A stretch of DNA of 64,000 nucleotides from Shewanella sp. KX20019 (GTDB taxonomy: Bacteria > Pseudomonadota > Gammaproteobacteria > Enterobacterales > Shewanellaceae). Both the position numbers and the translations under genes were made by a program. The notes beneath the pieces are model-generated. The model saw only the letters and a list, made by a program, of their open reading frames with translations. It was not told the DNA's origin and did no database searches. Where the stretch lies: NCBI RefSeq assembly GCF_016757755.1, contig NZ_CP068437.1:3224001-3288000 (forward strand). The letters run 5' to 3'. Positions within the stretch are counted from its first letter, which is position 1, and every line of letters begins with the position of its first letter. This document shows positions 16,286 through 24,902 of the stretch, in pieces.

Positions 16286-17779
16286 TTAGGGTTCCAAAAT
16301 GGACCTTGCCAAGTCGAATATAGGTTGCGGATAAATAAACAACAATAAACAACCGACTGTAGTTATACCTATAGCGATAAGTGCAGCTGGCGGCGCTTCT
16401 TTTAATTGAAAAGTACTTAACGTGTTACTTGAATCAAGCTGCTGATGAGATAGAGAGTGAGAGAAAAAAGCGTTAAAAGGTATAGGTAATAGATAGGCGA
16501 TATTCATCAAAGAGCTCAGCAACAATACCAGCATTAAAATAAACTGCTCAGATTCCACCGTTCCCAACAGCAAGTACCACTTGCTCCAACTTCCGCCAGT
16601 AGGTGGTACACCAATGATACTAAGACTGGCAATAAAAAAAGCAGCCATAGTGAGTGGCATCTGTTTTCCAAGGCCATGCATTTCACTGACATTTGATTTT
16701 TGTGTAGTAACCAGTATTGCGCCTGCGCAGAAAAATAGGGTGATTTTGCCAAAGGCATGCATAACAATATGCATGGCACTACCTATCACCCCTGATGATG
16801 TCGCTATCAGCGCCCCGATAGTGACATAGCCCAATTGACTGATCGTTGAATATGCCAATCTAGCTTTTAAGTTATCTTGACGCATTGCGATAATAGAGGC
16901 GATAAAAACGGTAACACCCACAATGTAAAGTAGAAACTGAGTTGAAGGCAAAATAGCTAACAAGTCCAAGCCAAAAATGAGCACACAGACTTTCAATACT
17001 GCAAATACACCGGCTTTGACGACAGCAACAGCATGAAGTAATGCACTCACAGGTGTTGGTGCAACCATAGCGGCTGGTAGCCATAGATGAAAAGGCATGA
17101 TTGCAGCTTTGCCTATTCCAAATAAAAATAGTACCAACAGCCCACCCACCAGCAGCTTATTGACACTAGGGTCAAAGACCCCACCATGAGTAAAATCGAG
17201 CGTTCCTGCCACCTGCCAGGTACAGATAATTGCCAATAAAAAAAAGACTATTGAGGTACTTAACAAAAACCCTAAATAGACGCGTCCTGCTTTTTTAGCA
17301 CTCTCAGTCCCCGAATGTGACACTAATGGGTAAGTTGATAAAGTTAACAGTTCATAGAAAATAAACAGAGTGAATAAGTTGGCTGCAAAAGCAACTCCCA
17401 TTACCGTTCCAATAGCGACAGAAAAATAACCATAAAATCGGGTTTGATTTTTCTCATGGTGACTCCGCATATAGCCAATGGAATAAATGGTTGTAATTAT
17501 CCACAGAAAGCTGGTGAGCAGTGCAAATAAGATCCCCAGTGGTTCAATTGAGAAACTGAGTGTTAGACCTGGCATCAACTCCCACCAAGAAACGTTAATT
17601 TGTTTGCTCTGAGTCATGCCGCGATATAACTCAATGACACAATAAAGAACAACTAAACCCATACCAATTGGAACTGCCTCACGCAGGTTTGGCTTATGGC
17701 CAGTTAGGGCTATTGGTATTGTGGCGAGCAGGGGCAATACAATGCACAGCTGCAGCATCATCTCCAAAGACAGACTCAT
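16286..17779 (-). CDS. Mrp/Mnh-type antiporter subunit D (second paralogue)
   Basis: 497 residues of the proton-pumping membrane family (Proton_antipo_M). Conserved Glu in FTLFIFYELLTLS and Lys in GIGKAAIMPFHLWLPAAM, followed by HAVAVVKAG, all positions needed for ion transfer in MrpD and NuoM. Its start overlaps the stop of the preceding D gene by 4 nt (ATGA type). The local pattern 'PTPVSALLHAVAVVKAGVF' is closer to NuoL/MrpA-type subunits than the first paralogue is; the exact subtype needs a tree. Confidence 0.92.
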   Translation of the reverse strand: MSLSLEMMLQLCIVLPLLATIPIALTGHKPNLREAVPIGMGLVVLYCVIELYRGMTQSKQINVSWWELMPGLTLSFSIEPLGILFALLTSFLWIITTIYSIGYMRSHHEKNQTRFYGYFSVAIGTVMGVAFAANLFTLFIFYELLTLSTYPLVSHSGTESAKKAGRVYLGFLLSTSIVFFLLAIICTWQVAGTLDFTHGGVFDPSVNKLLVGGLLVLFLFGIGKAAIMPFHLWLPAAMVAPTPVSALLHAVAVVKAGVFAVLKVCVLIFGLDLLAILPSTQFLLYIVGVTVFIASIIAMRQDNLKARLAYSTISQLGYVTIGALIATSSGVIGSAMHIVMHAFGKITLFFCAGAILVTTQKSNVSEMHGLGKQMPLTMAAFFIASLSIIGVPPTGGSWSKWYLLLGTVESEQFILMLVLLLSSLMNIAYLLPIPFNAFFSHSLSHQQLDSSNTLSTFQLKEAPPAALIAIGITTVGCLLLFIYPQPIFDLARSILEP

Positions 17780-19266
17780 GGTACCACCAACCTCTGAGCT
17801 TGAAGCAGACTTTCAGAGGCTGAATGTGCAACCTCGATGCTTAAACGTGTATCGATACCGAAATAGATATTCGCTATGACTAATAGCCAGATAGGGATCA
17901 AAAAAGCCAAAGGCGCTTCGTTCACAGTGCTATGCGTAGACAGAGGTGGCTTAAAATATGCCACTTCAACGATTCTCCATACATAAACAAGCGTCAACAA
18001 TGACCCAATCAAAATAAGCAGAGCAACTGGCCACCAGCCTTTTTCTATTAACGCACTGAGTAAATACCATTTACTCACAAATCCAACCGTCAACGGCATA
18101 CCGATTAAACTTAAGCCAGCAACAAGTATCGCCGCCATAGTAAACGGCATTTGCTGGCCCATGCCTTGAAATTGGCTTATTTGCACACTACCAATACGGT
18201 ATACCACTGCCCCTAAGGCTAAAAAAAGAGCCCCCTTCATTAATGCGTGGTTAAATATATGCAATAAAGCGGCTGTTAAACCGGTGACGCTATTGATACT
18301 AAAGCCAATGACCATATAGCCAATTTGAGCAATGCTCGAATAAGCAAAGATTTGTTTAACATTCGTCTGATAAATAGCTGCAATTGAGGCTACAAAGATC
18401 CCCAACAGCCCCAGTGTCATAAATAAAAACTGCAGCGGTAACGCAGTAAATGAGAAAGAGACACCAAACACCGAATAGGTAAAACGGATCAATAAATAGA
18501 AGGCCACTTTTGTAGCCGTGGCAGCGAAGAAAGCCGTTACTATCGACGGCGCGTAGGTATAAGCGTTGGGTAGCCAAAGATGTAGTGGAAATAAAGCCAA
18601 TTTCAAACAAACGCCGGTAATAACAAAAACAAAAGCAGTTAATACCGTTTTAGTTTGAGCGACTTCAGGTAAGCGAGCAGCAAGGTCCGCCATATTTAAC
18701 GTCCCTGTCATTTGGTACATAAGACCGATACCAATCAGGATAAATGTGGCGCCAATAGTCCCCAGGATTAAATATTGATAGGCAGCCCAAAGTGCTCGTC
18801 GGTCCCTGCCGAGGGCAATCAATGCATAGGAAGACAGTGAGGATATCTCGAGAAAAACAAATACGTTAAACGCATCACCAGTGACAACAACGCCTAACAT
18901 GCCTGTCAGGGATAATAAGTACAAGATATAGAAGTGGGTATGTTTTTCTGCTGGAATTTCTTTGTTAATACTGGTTTGAGCTGCGAATAAAACTAGCGTA
19001 CTAATTGCTGAAATTATCAACAATAAAAAACCACTTAGCTTATCAATACGATATTCTATCCCCCACGGGGCATCCCAGCCTCCTAGCTCATAAATAATGG
19101 TGCCTGACATCAGCACTTGCTGAAGAAGTAAAACACTGATGATAAAAGATAAACCACTCACCACTAACGCAAACAGCCATACTAAACTCGCTCGACTTAA
19201 TAACACGCAAACAGGTGCCCCTATTAGCGGTACTATCACTTGCAAAATAGGCAAATGTACTAGCAT
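17776..19266 (-). CDS. mnhD: Mrp/Mnh antiporter subunit D (first paralogue)
   Basis: 496 residues with about 14 membrane segments. Key Glu in VFVFLEISSLSSYAL and Lys in GVCLKLALFPLHLWLPNAY; the second Lys is in ATATKVAFY. It follows subunit C directly, the standard Mrp order, and overlaps its stop codon by 1 nt, so it is the best candidate for true MnhD. Mrp complexes export Na+ (or K+, Ca2+) in exchange for protons. Confidence 0.94.
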   Translation of the reverse strand: MLVHLPILQVIVPLIGAPVCVLLSRASLVWLFALVVSGLSFIISVLLLQQVLMSGTIIYELGGWDAPWGIEYRIDKLSGFLLLIISAISTLVLFAAQTSINKEIPAEKHTHFYILYLLSLTGMLGVVVTGDAFNVFVFLEISSLSSYALIALGRDRRALWAAYQYLILGTIGATFILIGIGLMYQMTGTLNMADLAARLPEVAQTKTVLTAFVFVITGVCLKLALFPLHLWLPNAYTYAPSIVTAFFAATATKVAFYLLIRFTYSVFGVSFSFTALPLQFLFMTLGLLGIFVASIAAIYQTNVKQIFAYSSIAQIGYMVIGFSINSVTGLTAALLHIFNHALMKGALFLALGAVVYRIGSVQISQFQGMGQQMPFTMAAILVAGLSLIGMPLTVGFVSKWYLLSALIEKGWWPVALLILIGSLLTLVYVWRIVEVAYFKPPLSTHSTVNEAPLAFLIPIWLLVIANIYFGIDTRLSIEVAHSASESLLQAQRLVVP

Positions 19267-19658
19267 CAGTATTGTTCGCTTCTGGAGTCAAGTTCATCTC
19301 GCTCTGACGCTTGCTTTGTATTCTGCTCTTGGATACTTTCTTCTTCGATACTGCTATAAGCTTCCTTGATACGGACAGTCAAAGCGAGCGCTAGAGCCGT
19401 AGTGGCAATGCCAACCACAATCGCTGTAAGAATTAACACATGAGGAAGTGGGTTAGCATATTTGGTAACGTTAGCCATTAAGATCGGTGCTGTACCTCCG
19501 TCCACTTTGGCCATGCTAATATAAAAGATAAAAACTGAAGTTTGGAAGATGGTTAGACCGACAATTTTTTTGATTAAGTTGCCATGAGCAATCACAATAT
19601 AAAGCCCTATCATCATCAAGACGACAACAACCCAATTATTAAATAGACCCATCAACAT
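19266..19658 (-). CDS. mnhC: Mrp/Mnh antiporter subunit C
   Basis: 130 residues, NuoK-like, with three membrane helices. GLTIFQTSVFIFYIS and the DPLPHALVLTAIVIG-type signature, seen here as ANPLPHVLILTAIVVG, are diagnostic of MnhC/MrpC. The C-terminus is a charged, Glu-rich tail of about 25 residues. GGGGGAG precedes the ATG; a second ATG lies two codons on. Confidence 0.94.
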   Translation of the reverse strand: MLMGLFNNWVVVVLMMIGLYIVIAHGNLIKKIVGLTIFQTSVFIFYISMAKVDGGTAPILMANVTKYANPLPHVLILTAIVVGIATTALALALTVRIKEAYSSIEEESIQEQNTKQASERDELDSRSEQY

Positions 19659-19688
19659 TACACTCCCCCTTGTATCCTTGCCTGACGC

Positions 19689-20687
19689 TTAACTATCCTT
19701 ATTTTTCTGAGGTACTTGTCTGCCTGCAAAATTAAAAAAGATGGTGATCATGACCGAGGCAACAGTAATGCCAACTCCCAGCTCAATAAATAAAATACCC
19801 AAATGTTGACCACTAACAGGGTTGGAAGCTAACACATTGTAATCAAGGAAGTTCCCTCCATTTAATAAAGATACAAGTCCAACACTGCCATATAATAGAA
19901 CTCCAAAAGCAGCAACCAGCTGACTCGTAGTTTGATTTATGACACGGTGTGCACTCGTTAACCCAAATAGTAAGGCATACAAAATAATTGCCGCAGCAAA
20001 AATCACGCCGGCCTGAAACCCACCACCAGGACCATAATCACCATGAAACTGCACATACAGCGCAAATAACATGATAAATGGCAGCATTATTTTGCTGACG
20101 ATACGTAAAATCAGATGTTGTTTGTGCATCGAGTCATTTATGGATCCCGCTTGTTTTTTATCATCTCGGTGACCCGCTTTCATCAATAACGCTGATACCC
20201 CAATCCCCGCAGTGAAAATGACAACCAATTCACCAAAAGTATCAAAAGATCTATAACTTGCGAGCACCGCGGTGACCACATTAACAACACCAACTTCCTG
20301 CATAGAATCGTTAAGATATCTTGGCGCGATATGAATATGAATGGGGGCATCACCCGCCCCCATATAAGGCATATCTAAAGTGCCATAAATCAACATGCCC
20401 CCAGTGAGCATAACCACCAGTAATGCCCCAAAAGGCCTATAGCGAACGGGATGTTCAGAACGCTGAGTTAAACTAATTACCACTAACATCAATAATGTGG
20501 AGATCCCTGCGCCGACAGATGCCTCTGTAAATGCCACATCGACAGCATCCATCAAGACAAAAAAGCTCGCAGAGACTAGACCATATATCCCTGTTAACAT
20601 GACTACAGCAAACAGATCTTTCAGCCGCGTTATCTCGATAGCAATAACAACAAGTAATGCCAATAGAACGAAGTTTATGACCGATTC
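19689..20687 (-). CDS. Fused DUF4040 (MbhD/MbhE-like) and MnhB antiporter subunit
   Basis: The N-terminal part (to about 100) is DUF4040/MbhD-like, with EITRLKDLFAVVMLTGIYGL and the AFTEASVGAGIST signature. The middle resembles MbhE (YRSFDTFGELVVIF). From about 190 to the end is MnhB, with HGDYGPGGGFQAG. In group 1 Mrp these pieces are the C-terminal end of MrpA plus MrpB, so the protein supplies the part of MrpA missing elsewhere in this operon. The start is unclear: AAGGAGG at about 20696-20702 suits an ATC codon near 20687, whereas TTG at 20663 has no ribosome site and gives 324 residues. GTC 20690 is also in frame, after a stop. Confidence 0.88.
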   Translation of the reverse strand, partial: ESVINFVLLALLVVIAIEITRLKDLFAVVMLTGIYGLVSASFFVLMDAVDVAFTEASVGAGISTLLMLVVISLTQRSEHPVRYRPFGALLVVMLTGGMLIYGTLDMPYMGAGDAPIHIHIAPRYLNDSMQEVGVVNVVTAVLASYRSFDTFGELVVIFTAGIGVSALLMKAGHRDDKKQAGSINDSMHKQHLILRIVSKIMLPFIMLFALYVQFHGDYGPGGGFQAGVIFAAAIILYALLFGLTSAHRVINQTTSQLVAAFGVLLYGSVGLVSLLNGGNFLDYNVLASNPVSGQHLGILFIELGVGITVASVMITIFFNFAGRQVPQKNKDS

Positions 20688-21049
20688 GATGACTCACCCT
20701 CCTTTTCAGCAAGTATCACCTTGTCGTGATCATGTTTAATAACCATAGGCTTTAGCCCATTATGAATAGCAGTTTTGCCTAATGCATGGCTTGCTGAAGG
20801 ATTGATAAATAGTGTCACTACAAGAATAATCAGCAACTTTAACAGCACAAAACTGTTTGGGCTCTGCAATATCAAGCCTATTAAAATCATAGCAGCAGCA
20901 AGCGTATCAGTGACTCCAACTGCATGCATTCTGGTATAAAAGTCAGGAAACCTGAGAATACCAACGCCCCCTGATATACATAAAAAACTACCAATAAACA
21001 AAAATATAGCACTGAAAAAGCTAAAGATAGTTATTGTGTCAAATATCAT
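20675..21049 (-). CDS. mnhG: Mrp/Mnh antiporter subunit G
   Basis: 124 residues with three membrane helices. The signature GGVGILRFPDFYTRMHAVGVTDTLA is diagnostic of MnhG/PhaG. The ATG at 21049 is taken because AAGAGGTG precedes it; an upstream in-frame start would add 11 residues inside mnhF. The C-terminal tail is hydrophilic (KHDHDKVILAEKEGE). It overlaps mnhF by 11 nt. Confidence 0.94.
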   Translation of the reverse strand: MIFDTITIFSFFSAIFLFIGSFLCISGGVGILRFPDFYTRMHAVGVTDTLAAAMILIGLILQSPNSFVLLKLLIILVVTLFINPSASHALGKTAIHNGLKPMVIKHDHDKVILAEKEGESSNRS

Positions 21050-21338
21050 CTTCACCTCTTTTTTCAGAAACTTGTATATCAATCTCTTTCAACTTGAAGC
21101 TATCTGAATAACGCAATATTGCTATTACGCTAATAAAGTTAATCAGTACATACACGATTGCAATATCTAGAAATTCAGGGCGTCCCATCACAAAACCGAG
21201 TAATGACAATAAGAGCACGGTTTTGGTGCCAAACATATTGACCGCCAGAATTCGGTCATAAAGTGTTGGTCCTTTAATCGCTCGAATGATCGCTAAAACC
21301 ATAACGACAAGCACGGCAAGCGTTGCTGCAATCAACAT
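21039..21338 (-). CDS. mnhF: Mrp/Mnh antiporter subunit F
   Basis: 99 residues with three helices; RAIKGPTLYDRILAVNMFGTK is the MnhF/PhaF signature. The ATG at 21338 has GGAAAG at the right distance and overlaps the mnhE stop by 7 nt; a GTG at 21356 would give 6 more residues. Confidence 0.93.
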   Translation of the reverse strand: MLIAATLAVLVVMVLAIIRAIKGPTLYDRILAVNMFGTKTVLLLSLLGFVMGRPEFLDIAIVYVLINFISVIAILRYSDSFKLKEIDIQVSEKRGEDDI

Positions 21339-21808
21339 TTTCTTTCCAAATCGCACACTCGTCGATCCATGTCACCAGTGTTTAACACTTCCACATTGTG
21401 TTGAAATAGAGCATGGACAGTAAGACGATCGCCAACGATATCGACTGTCACAGTTCCTGGGGTCATGGTGATGGAGTTTGCATAAATCACTTTTCCAATG
21501 TCAGTGACTTGGCTCGATTTAATTGTTACTAAAACAGGTGAAATTGAAGCATTTCCTAGCCAGATACTTTTGACCACTGCAATGTTTGCTACAACCAACG
21601 CTTTGAAAAGCCATAAAAAATAACCAAAAACCTTACCTGAAAGGTGGATTGGCTGAGACTCATGATCAACCACATCCATCCTGTGTGCTATATATAGGAC
21701 ACAAGTAATAGACACAGCTCCAAGAAACAGCATCAAAACAGAACTGTGGCCTGACATTAATACCCAAAAAGTGGTTAACGTCAGAGATAAACTGAGTGTA
21801 TGTCTCAT
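21332..21808 (-). CDS. mnhE: Mrp/Mnh antiporter subunit E
   Basis: 158 residues. N-terminal membrane helices, then the soluble domain with VTIKSSQVTDIGKVIYANSITMTPGTVTVDI, the conserved core of MnhE. First gene of the operon: E-F-G first and C-D last, unlike the A-to-G order of classical Mrp. The leader between this gene and the divergent usp gene is 338 nt. The ribosome site is weak (ACAGG). Confidence 0.93.
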   Translation of the reverse strand: MRHTLSLSLTLTTFWVLMSGHSSVLMLFLGAVSITCVLYIAHRMDVVDHESQPIHLSGKVFGYFLWLFKALVVANIAVVKSIWLGNASISPVLVTIKSSQVTDIGKVIYANSITMTPGTVTVDIVGDRLTVHALFQHNVEVLNTGDMDRRVCDLERKC

Positions 21809-22146
21809 AAGAACGACCTGTATTAAAACTTATTGATGTCACCTTTCTACGCGAATTAGCGCCGATAAAGCCGGTTACAATAGCTTGTAGAAGTCCAGCA
21901 ACTCTCACCTAAATCACCTTTAGGGGGCTTATATAGGCAATTGACAACCACAAAGCCATGTTCTTTAATTACATTAATACTAGTTGATAATCTGGATGGC
22001 TCTCTGATTTTCAATCTTATACTTATGACTAAACGTACAAAATGTCACTTACGTTTTATGACTGAGTTTTTTAAAAGCTGTATTGCTACTGGAATCTTTT
22101 AGTTGCGATAGCAAACAAAGATATGGGTGAAAGAGGAGTTTGAATC
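21809..22146 (+). other. Divergent promoter region between mnhE and usp
   Basis: 338 nt without a gene. On the plus strand a good sigma-70-type promoter is visible (separate entry). I see no clear promoter toward mnhE and no known riboswitch. Confidence 0.6.
21941..21969 (+). promoter_or_regulatory. Predicted sigma-70 promoter for the usp gene
   Basis: TTGACA at 21941-21946, 17-nt spacer, TTTAAT at 21964-21969 (5 of 6 consensus). It would give a leader of about 170 nt before the usp ATG. Confidence 0.55.
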
Positions 22147-23001
22147 ATGAAAAAGCACATTTTGGTGATAACAAATATCAAAAGTGATGATTTACTTCCC
22201 CTTGAGAAAGCTCGTGATATTATTCACCCCTTTGATGCTTCGGTGGAGGTCATTAAATTTCTTCACAGTAAAGATCAACTAGATACCTCTATAGAACAGC
22301 TTAAAAACTCACTCAATTCTACTGTGGATAAGGTTTTCGATGATGCTTCAGAAATCACTAGCCAAGTCATTTATAGTGATAACATTGCCGACTGGGTCGT
22401 CACTCGTTGTCAGCAGACAGCTGTCGACCTTGTGATCAAAGCTGGACACCGAAGCGAGTCATTATTTCATACTCCTTGCGATTGGCAGTTAATACGACAC
22501 CTACCTTGCCCAATACTCATTGCTTCAAATGTAAAATGGAAAAGTAAAGCCAATATCTTGCTAACTGTTGATTTGTCAGAAAACAAAATAATGCATCAAG
22601 AACTTAACAGTCTAACGCTGAATTGGGGCAAAGTTTGGTCACGAGTCACTAATACAGAGCTACATGCCATGTACAGTGTCCCTATTGCTAACTCATTGTT
22701 AGAGCTTGGTATCGTAGATAAGTATACTGTCAAACAAGACGATGCTAGTGCAGCTCAACACAAGATGAACAGTTTATTGGAACAGTATGATCTGAAGTCA
22801 GTGACGAGTCATATTATAGCGGGTCCCCCCGTTAGAACCATTCCACATGTCGCGAATGAATTGCGCTCTGATTTAGTTGTTATGGGGACTATTGGCCGCG
22901 AAGGCGCGAGCGGTTTTTTATTGGGCAATACTGCAGAAAAAGTCATGCATAATTTACGAACCGATTGTTTGATTATCAGAGCTCCTCAAGTAAGCACTTA
23001 A
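22147..23001 (+). CDS. Two-domain universal stress protein (UspE-like)
   Basis: 284 residues, tandem Usp domains (about 1-127 and 132-280). The C-terminal domain has the nucleotide-binding pattern VVMGTIGREGASGFLLGNTAEKV (247-266). The N-terminal domain keeps DLVIKAGHR and CPILIAS but lacks the glycine-rich loop, as in UspE-type proteins. GAGGAG precedes the ATG. It is divergent from the antiporter operon, so the two may share ionic or pH stress control; that is inference. Cytosolic. Confidence 0.88.
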   Translation: MKKHILVITNIKSDDLLPLEKARDIIHPFDASVEVIKFLHSKDQLDTSIEQLKNSLNSTVDKVFDDASEITSQVIYSDNIADWVVTRCQQTAVDLVIKAGHRSESLFHTPCDWQLIRHLPCPILIASNVKWKSKANILLTVDLSENKIMHQELNSLTLNWGKVWSRVTNTELHAMYSVPIANSLLELGIVDKYTVKQDDASAAQHKMNSLLEQYDLKSVTSHIIAGPPVRTIPHVANELRSDLVVMGTIGREGASGFLLGNTAEKVMHNLRTDCLIIRAPQVST

Positions 23002-23486
23002 GCTAAAGTAATAGGCATATGGTATGTAATGCAGCCATAGCACGACTGATGACTTCAGCAAAAAAAAGCCCTCTTTGACACTGAAGAAAAACCTTTTCAC
23101 CACGTAATAAATCGTTGTATAAGAATATACTTACTAGCATGGCAAGATAATGCCACGGGTAAAAGTTTTGCGCATAGATGCGGTTGCATTGTCGATAAAG
23201 CCAAAACCTTGAGTAACAGTGAGTGGTGCTAGGTAATCAAGGGGCATACAGTCGCGACTAAATATATGAATTGCGATACCTTTATTGAAGGTGAACGTAT
23301 GCTCCTCGATGGTTTGCTTACCGAATGGTAAGAGCGTTTATCTAAACGCTCTTAGTTTAACAAAATGGTCTTGGTTCATAAGTTGCTCCAATGAAGAGAT
23401 TGCCCGCTGGGACGCTATGAGTGTTAAAAAAACAGCATCAAAGCGGAAAATGGTGTAAAGGAGAAGCCTGTAGCAATGCTCTACAT
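23002..23486 (+). other. Gene-poor segment after usp
   Basis: No convincing gene. On the minus strand a frame of about 65 codons runs without a stop from about 23336 down to a stop at 23134 (contains FSRDCMPLDYLAPLTVTQGFG) but has no usable upstream start; it may be a gene remnant. A 26-bp inverted repeat lies at 23329-23354 (separate entry). Confidence 0.4.
23329..23354. repeat. Perfect 12-bp inverted repeat
   Basis: TAAGAGCGTTTA, 2-nt TC, then its exact complement. No T run follows, so a simple terminator is doubtful; a protein-binding site or a transposon relic is possible. Confidence 0.6.
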
Positions 23487-23562
23487 CCATAACGATTAGG
23501 ATAAAAACAGTTGGCTATACTTACTCTGTTCAAAAAATTAGTCTGTTAACTAAGCGTTATAT
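23487..23562 (+). other. attC-like site before the isolated cassette
   Basis: CCATAAC (23487-23493) as R'' and GTTATAT (23556-23562) as R', preceded by TAACTAAGC. An AACAG / CTGTT pair and TTGGC lie in the interior, as in the main array. About 76 nt, shorter than the 96-103 nt sites. Reasonable but less certain than the array sites. Confidence 0.6.
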
Positions 23563-23585
23563 TTTATCAGTGCAGGAGTAACCGA

Positions 23586-23966
23586 ATGGCTCAAGGAAAA
23601 AATAAGAAATTACTGACCAAGAAGATTCGAAAAGGTGACAAAGGTTACCCAATAGCAACGATAGCTTTCTATGGTCCCAACCATAATATTGCAACAAAAG
23701 TTGTTTGTGCCATCATAAGTGATGACGGCGCACAAGCTGAACCGATGAAAAAATGGTTCTCTTCATCTGACCTAAGAAAATCAGAAGAGATGTTGATTGA
23801 GGTATTATGCTTCATTGATGAAAACGGCGCGAAGTCTGTGAGTATGGTCGAAGAGATAATAGGCTGTCCTCACGAAGAAGGAATTGATTACCCCGAAGGC
23901 GATGTTTGTCCGCAATGTCATTATTGGAAAGGCCGAGATAGATTCAGCGCCAAAATGGTGTACTAA
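23586..23966 (+). CDS. Isolated integron cassette: unknown protein with a possible zinc site, 126 aa
   Basis: The basic N-terminus (KNKKLLTKKIRKG) is followed by a compact domain. The C-terminal segment CPHEEG..DYPEG..CPQCHYW has C94, H96, C108 and C111, a likely metal-binding set. No family is named. AGGAG is well placed before the ATG. The frame is enclosed by cassette-type ends: GTTATAT at 23556 and its exact complement ATATAAC at 23969-23975, 2 nt after the stop. It is about 9 kb from the main array, beyond the antiporter operon. Confidence 0.8.
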   Translation: MAQGKNKKLLTKKIRKGDKGYPIATIAFYGPNHNIATKVVCAIISDDGAQAEPMKKWFSSSDLRKSEEMLIEVLCFIDENGAKSVSMVEEIIGCPHEEGIDYPEGDVCPQCHYWKGRDRFSAKMVY

Positions 23967-23968
23967 AA

Positions 23969-23975
23969 ATATAAC
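23969..23975 (+). other. R'' box of the isolated cassette
   Basis: ATATAAC, exact complement of the R' box at the cassette start. No matching R' or hairpin arms are recognisable downstream, so this attC appears eroded. Confidence 0.55.
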
Positions 23976-24356
23976 ATGGCGTGATGAAGCAATGCATGGT
24001 TCGAGCAGATGCCTTAAAGCAAAATGTCACATATGACTCAGAATAAAAGGAAAGCGTAGTCTGAACTGGTAAAGTTTGATTATGCTCCAAACATTGAGTT
24101 CTTCGAAGTTACTAAGCTAATTGTTACTAGCCTGCTTAATATGTACTTTACTCATTAGCAACACTCTTTTCAGCAACATCTTGCAACGAGTAGCATCAGC
24201 AAAATGTACAAGATTGCACCAATTTAGCAGCCCTAATGTAGCCATACAGAATCTAGCTTTACCGAACTGCTCAAGTAAGTCTGTTACTCTTTTTCCTGCA
24301 TGGCTTGCATGCTAAACTCAAGCACACTTTTATGATTTATGAACTGACACTATCCT
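23976..24356 (+). other. Gene-free segment before yciB
   Basis: 381 nt with no convincing coding frame. GCGTAGTC near 24055 could be a decayed R' box (about 97 nt after R''), but the arms cannot be paired by eye. No clear terminator. Confidence 0.4.
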
Positions 24357-24902
24357 ATGAAACAGTTGCTCGACTTTCTGCCTCTGGTTATCTTTTTTGC
24401 CGTCTACAAATTTTTTGATATTTACGTCGCCAGTGGAGCCTTGATTGCCGCTACTGCATTGCAGCTGATCATTAGCTACATGCTGTATAAAAAACTGGAG
24501 AAGATGCACCTCATTACCTTTGCAATGGTCACGGTGTTTGGCTCGCTGACCTTGATTCTCCACGATGACTCCTTTATTAAGTGGAAGGTCACCATAGTAT
24601 ACGCGCTGTTTGCTATCGCGTTAGTGGTTAGCCAGTTTATGAATAAACCTATTTTGAAAAGTATGCTGGGCAAAGAACTGGTTGTAGCAGATAGGATATG
24701 GGCTCATGTAACATGGTATTGGGTACTGTTTTTTGTGGCGTGCGCACTGGTCAACATCTACGTTGCCTTTAGCCTATCGCAGGAGACCTGGGTCAATTTT
24801 AAAGTGTTTGGCCTAACCGCGTTGACGCTGGTCAATACTGTGCTCACTGTACTTTACCTATTTAAAAACATGTCTGAAGAAGATCGTAAGGAACTCAAAT
24901 AA
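24357..24902 (+). CDS. yciB: Inner membrane septation/envelope protein YciB (IspZ)
   Basis: 181 residues with five or six membrane helices; starts MKQLLDFLPLVIFFAVYKF and keeps the family signature LHDDSFIKWKVTIVYALFA. Length matches E. coli YciB (179). It is linked to cell-envelope synthesis and septation. Its stop overlaps the yciI start by 1 nt. I expect it to follow trpA closely in related genomes; here it is displaced by about 19 kb of integron and antiporter DNA. Confidence 0.95.
   Translation: MKQLLDFLPLVIFFAVYKFFDIYVASGALIAATALQLIISYMLYKKLEKMHLITFAMVTVFGSLTLILHDDSFIKWKVTIVYALFAIALVVSQFMNKPILKSMLGKELVVADRIWAHVTWYWVLFFVACALVNIYVAFSLSQETWVNFKVFGLTALTLVNTVLTVLYLFKNMSEEDRKELK

Noticed and set aside
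24121..24315. 64-codon frame before yciB
   Set aside because: No ribosome site, no recognisable composition and an arbitrary start; treated as non-coding.
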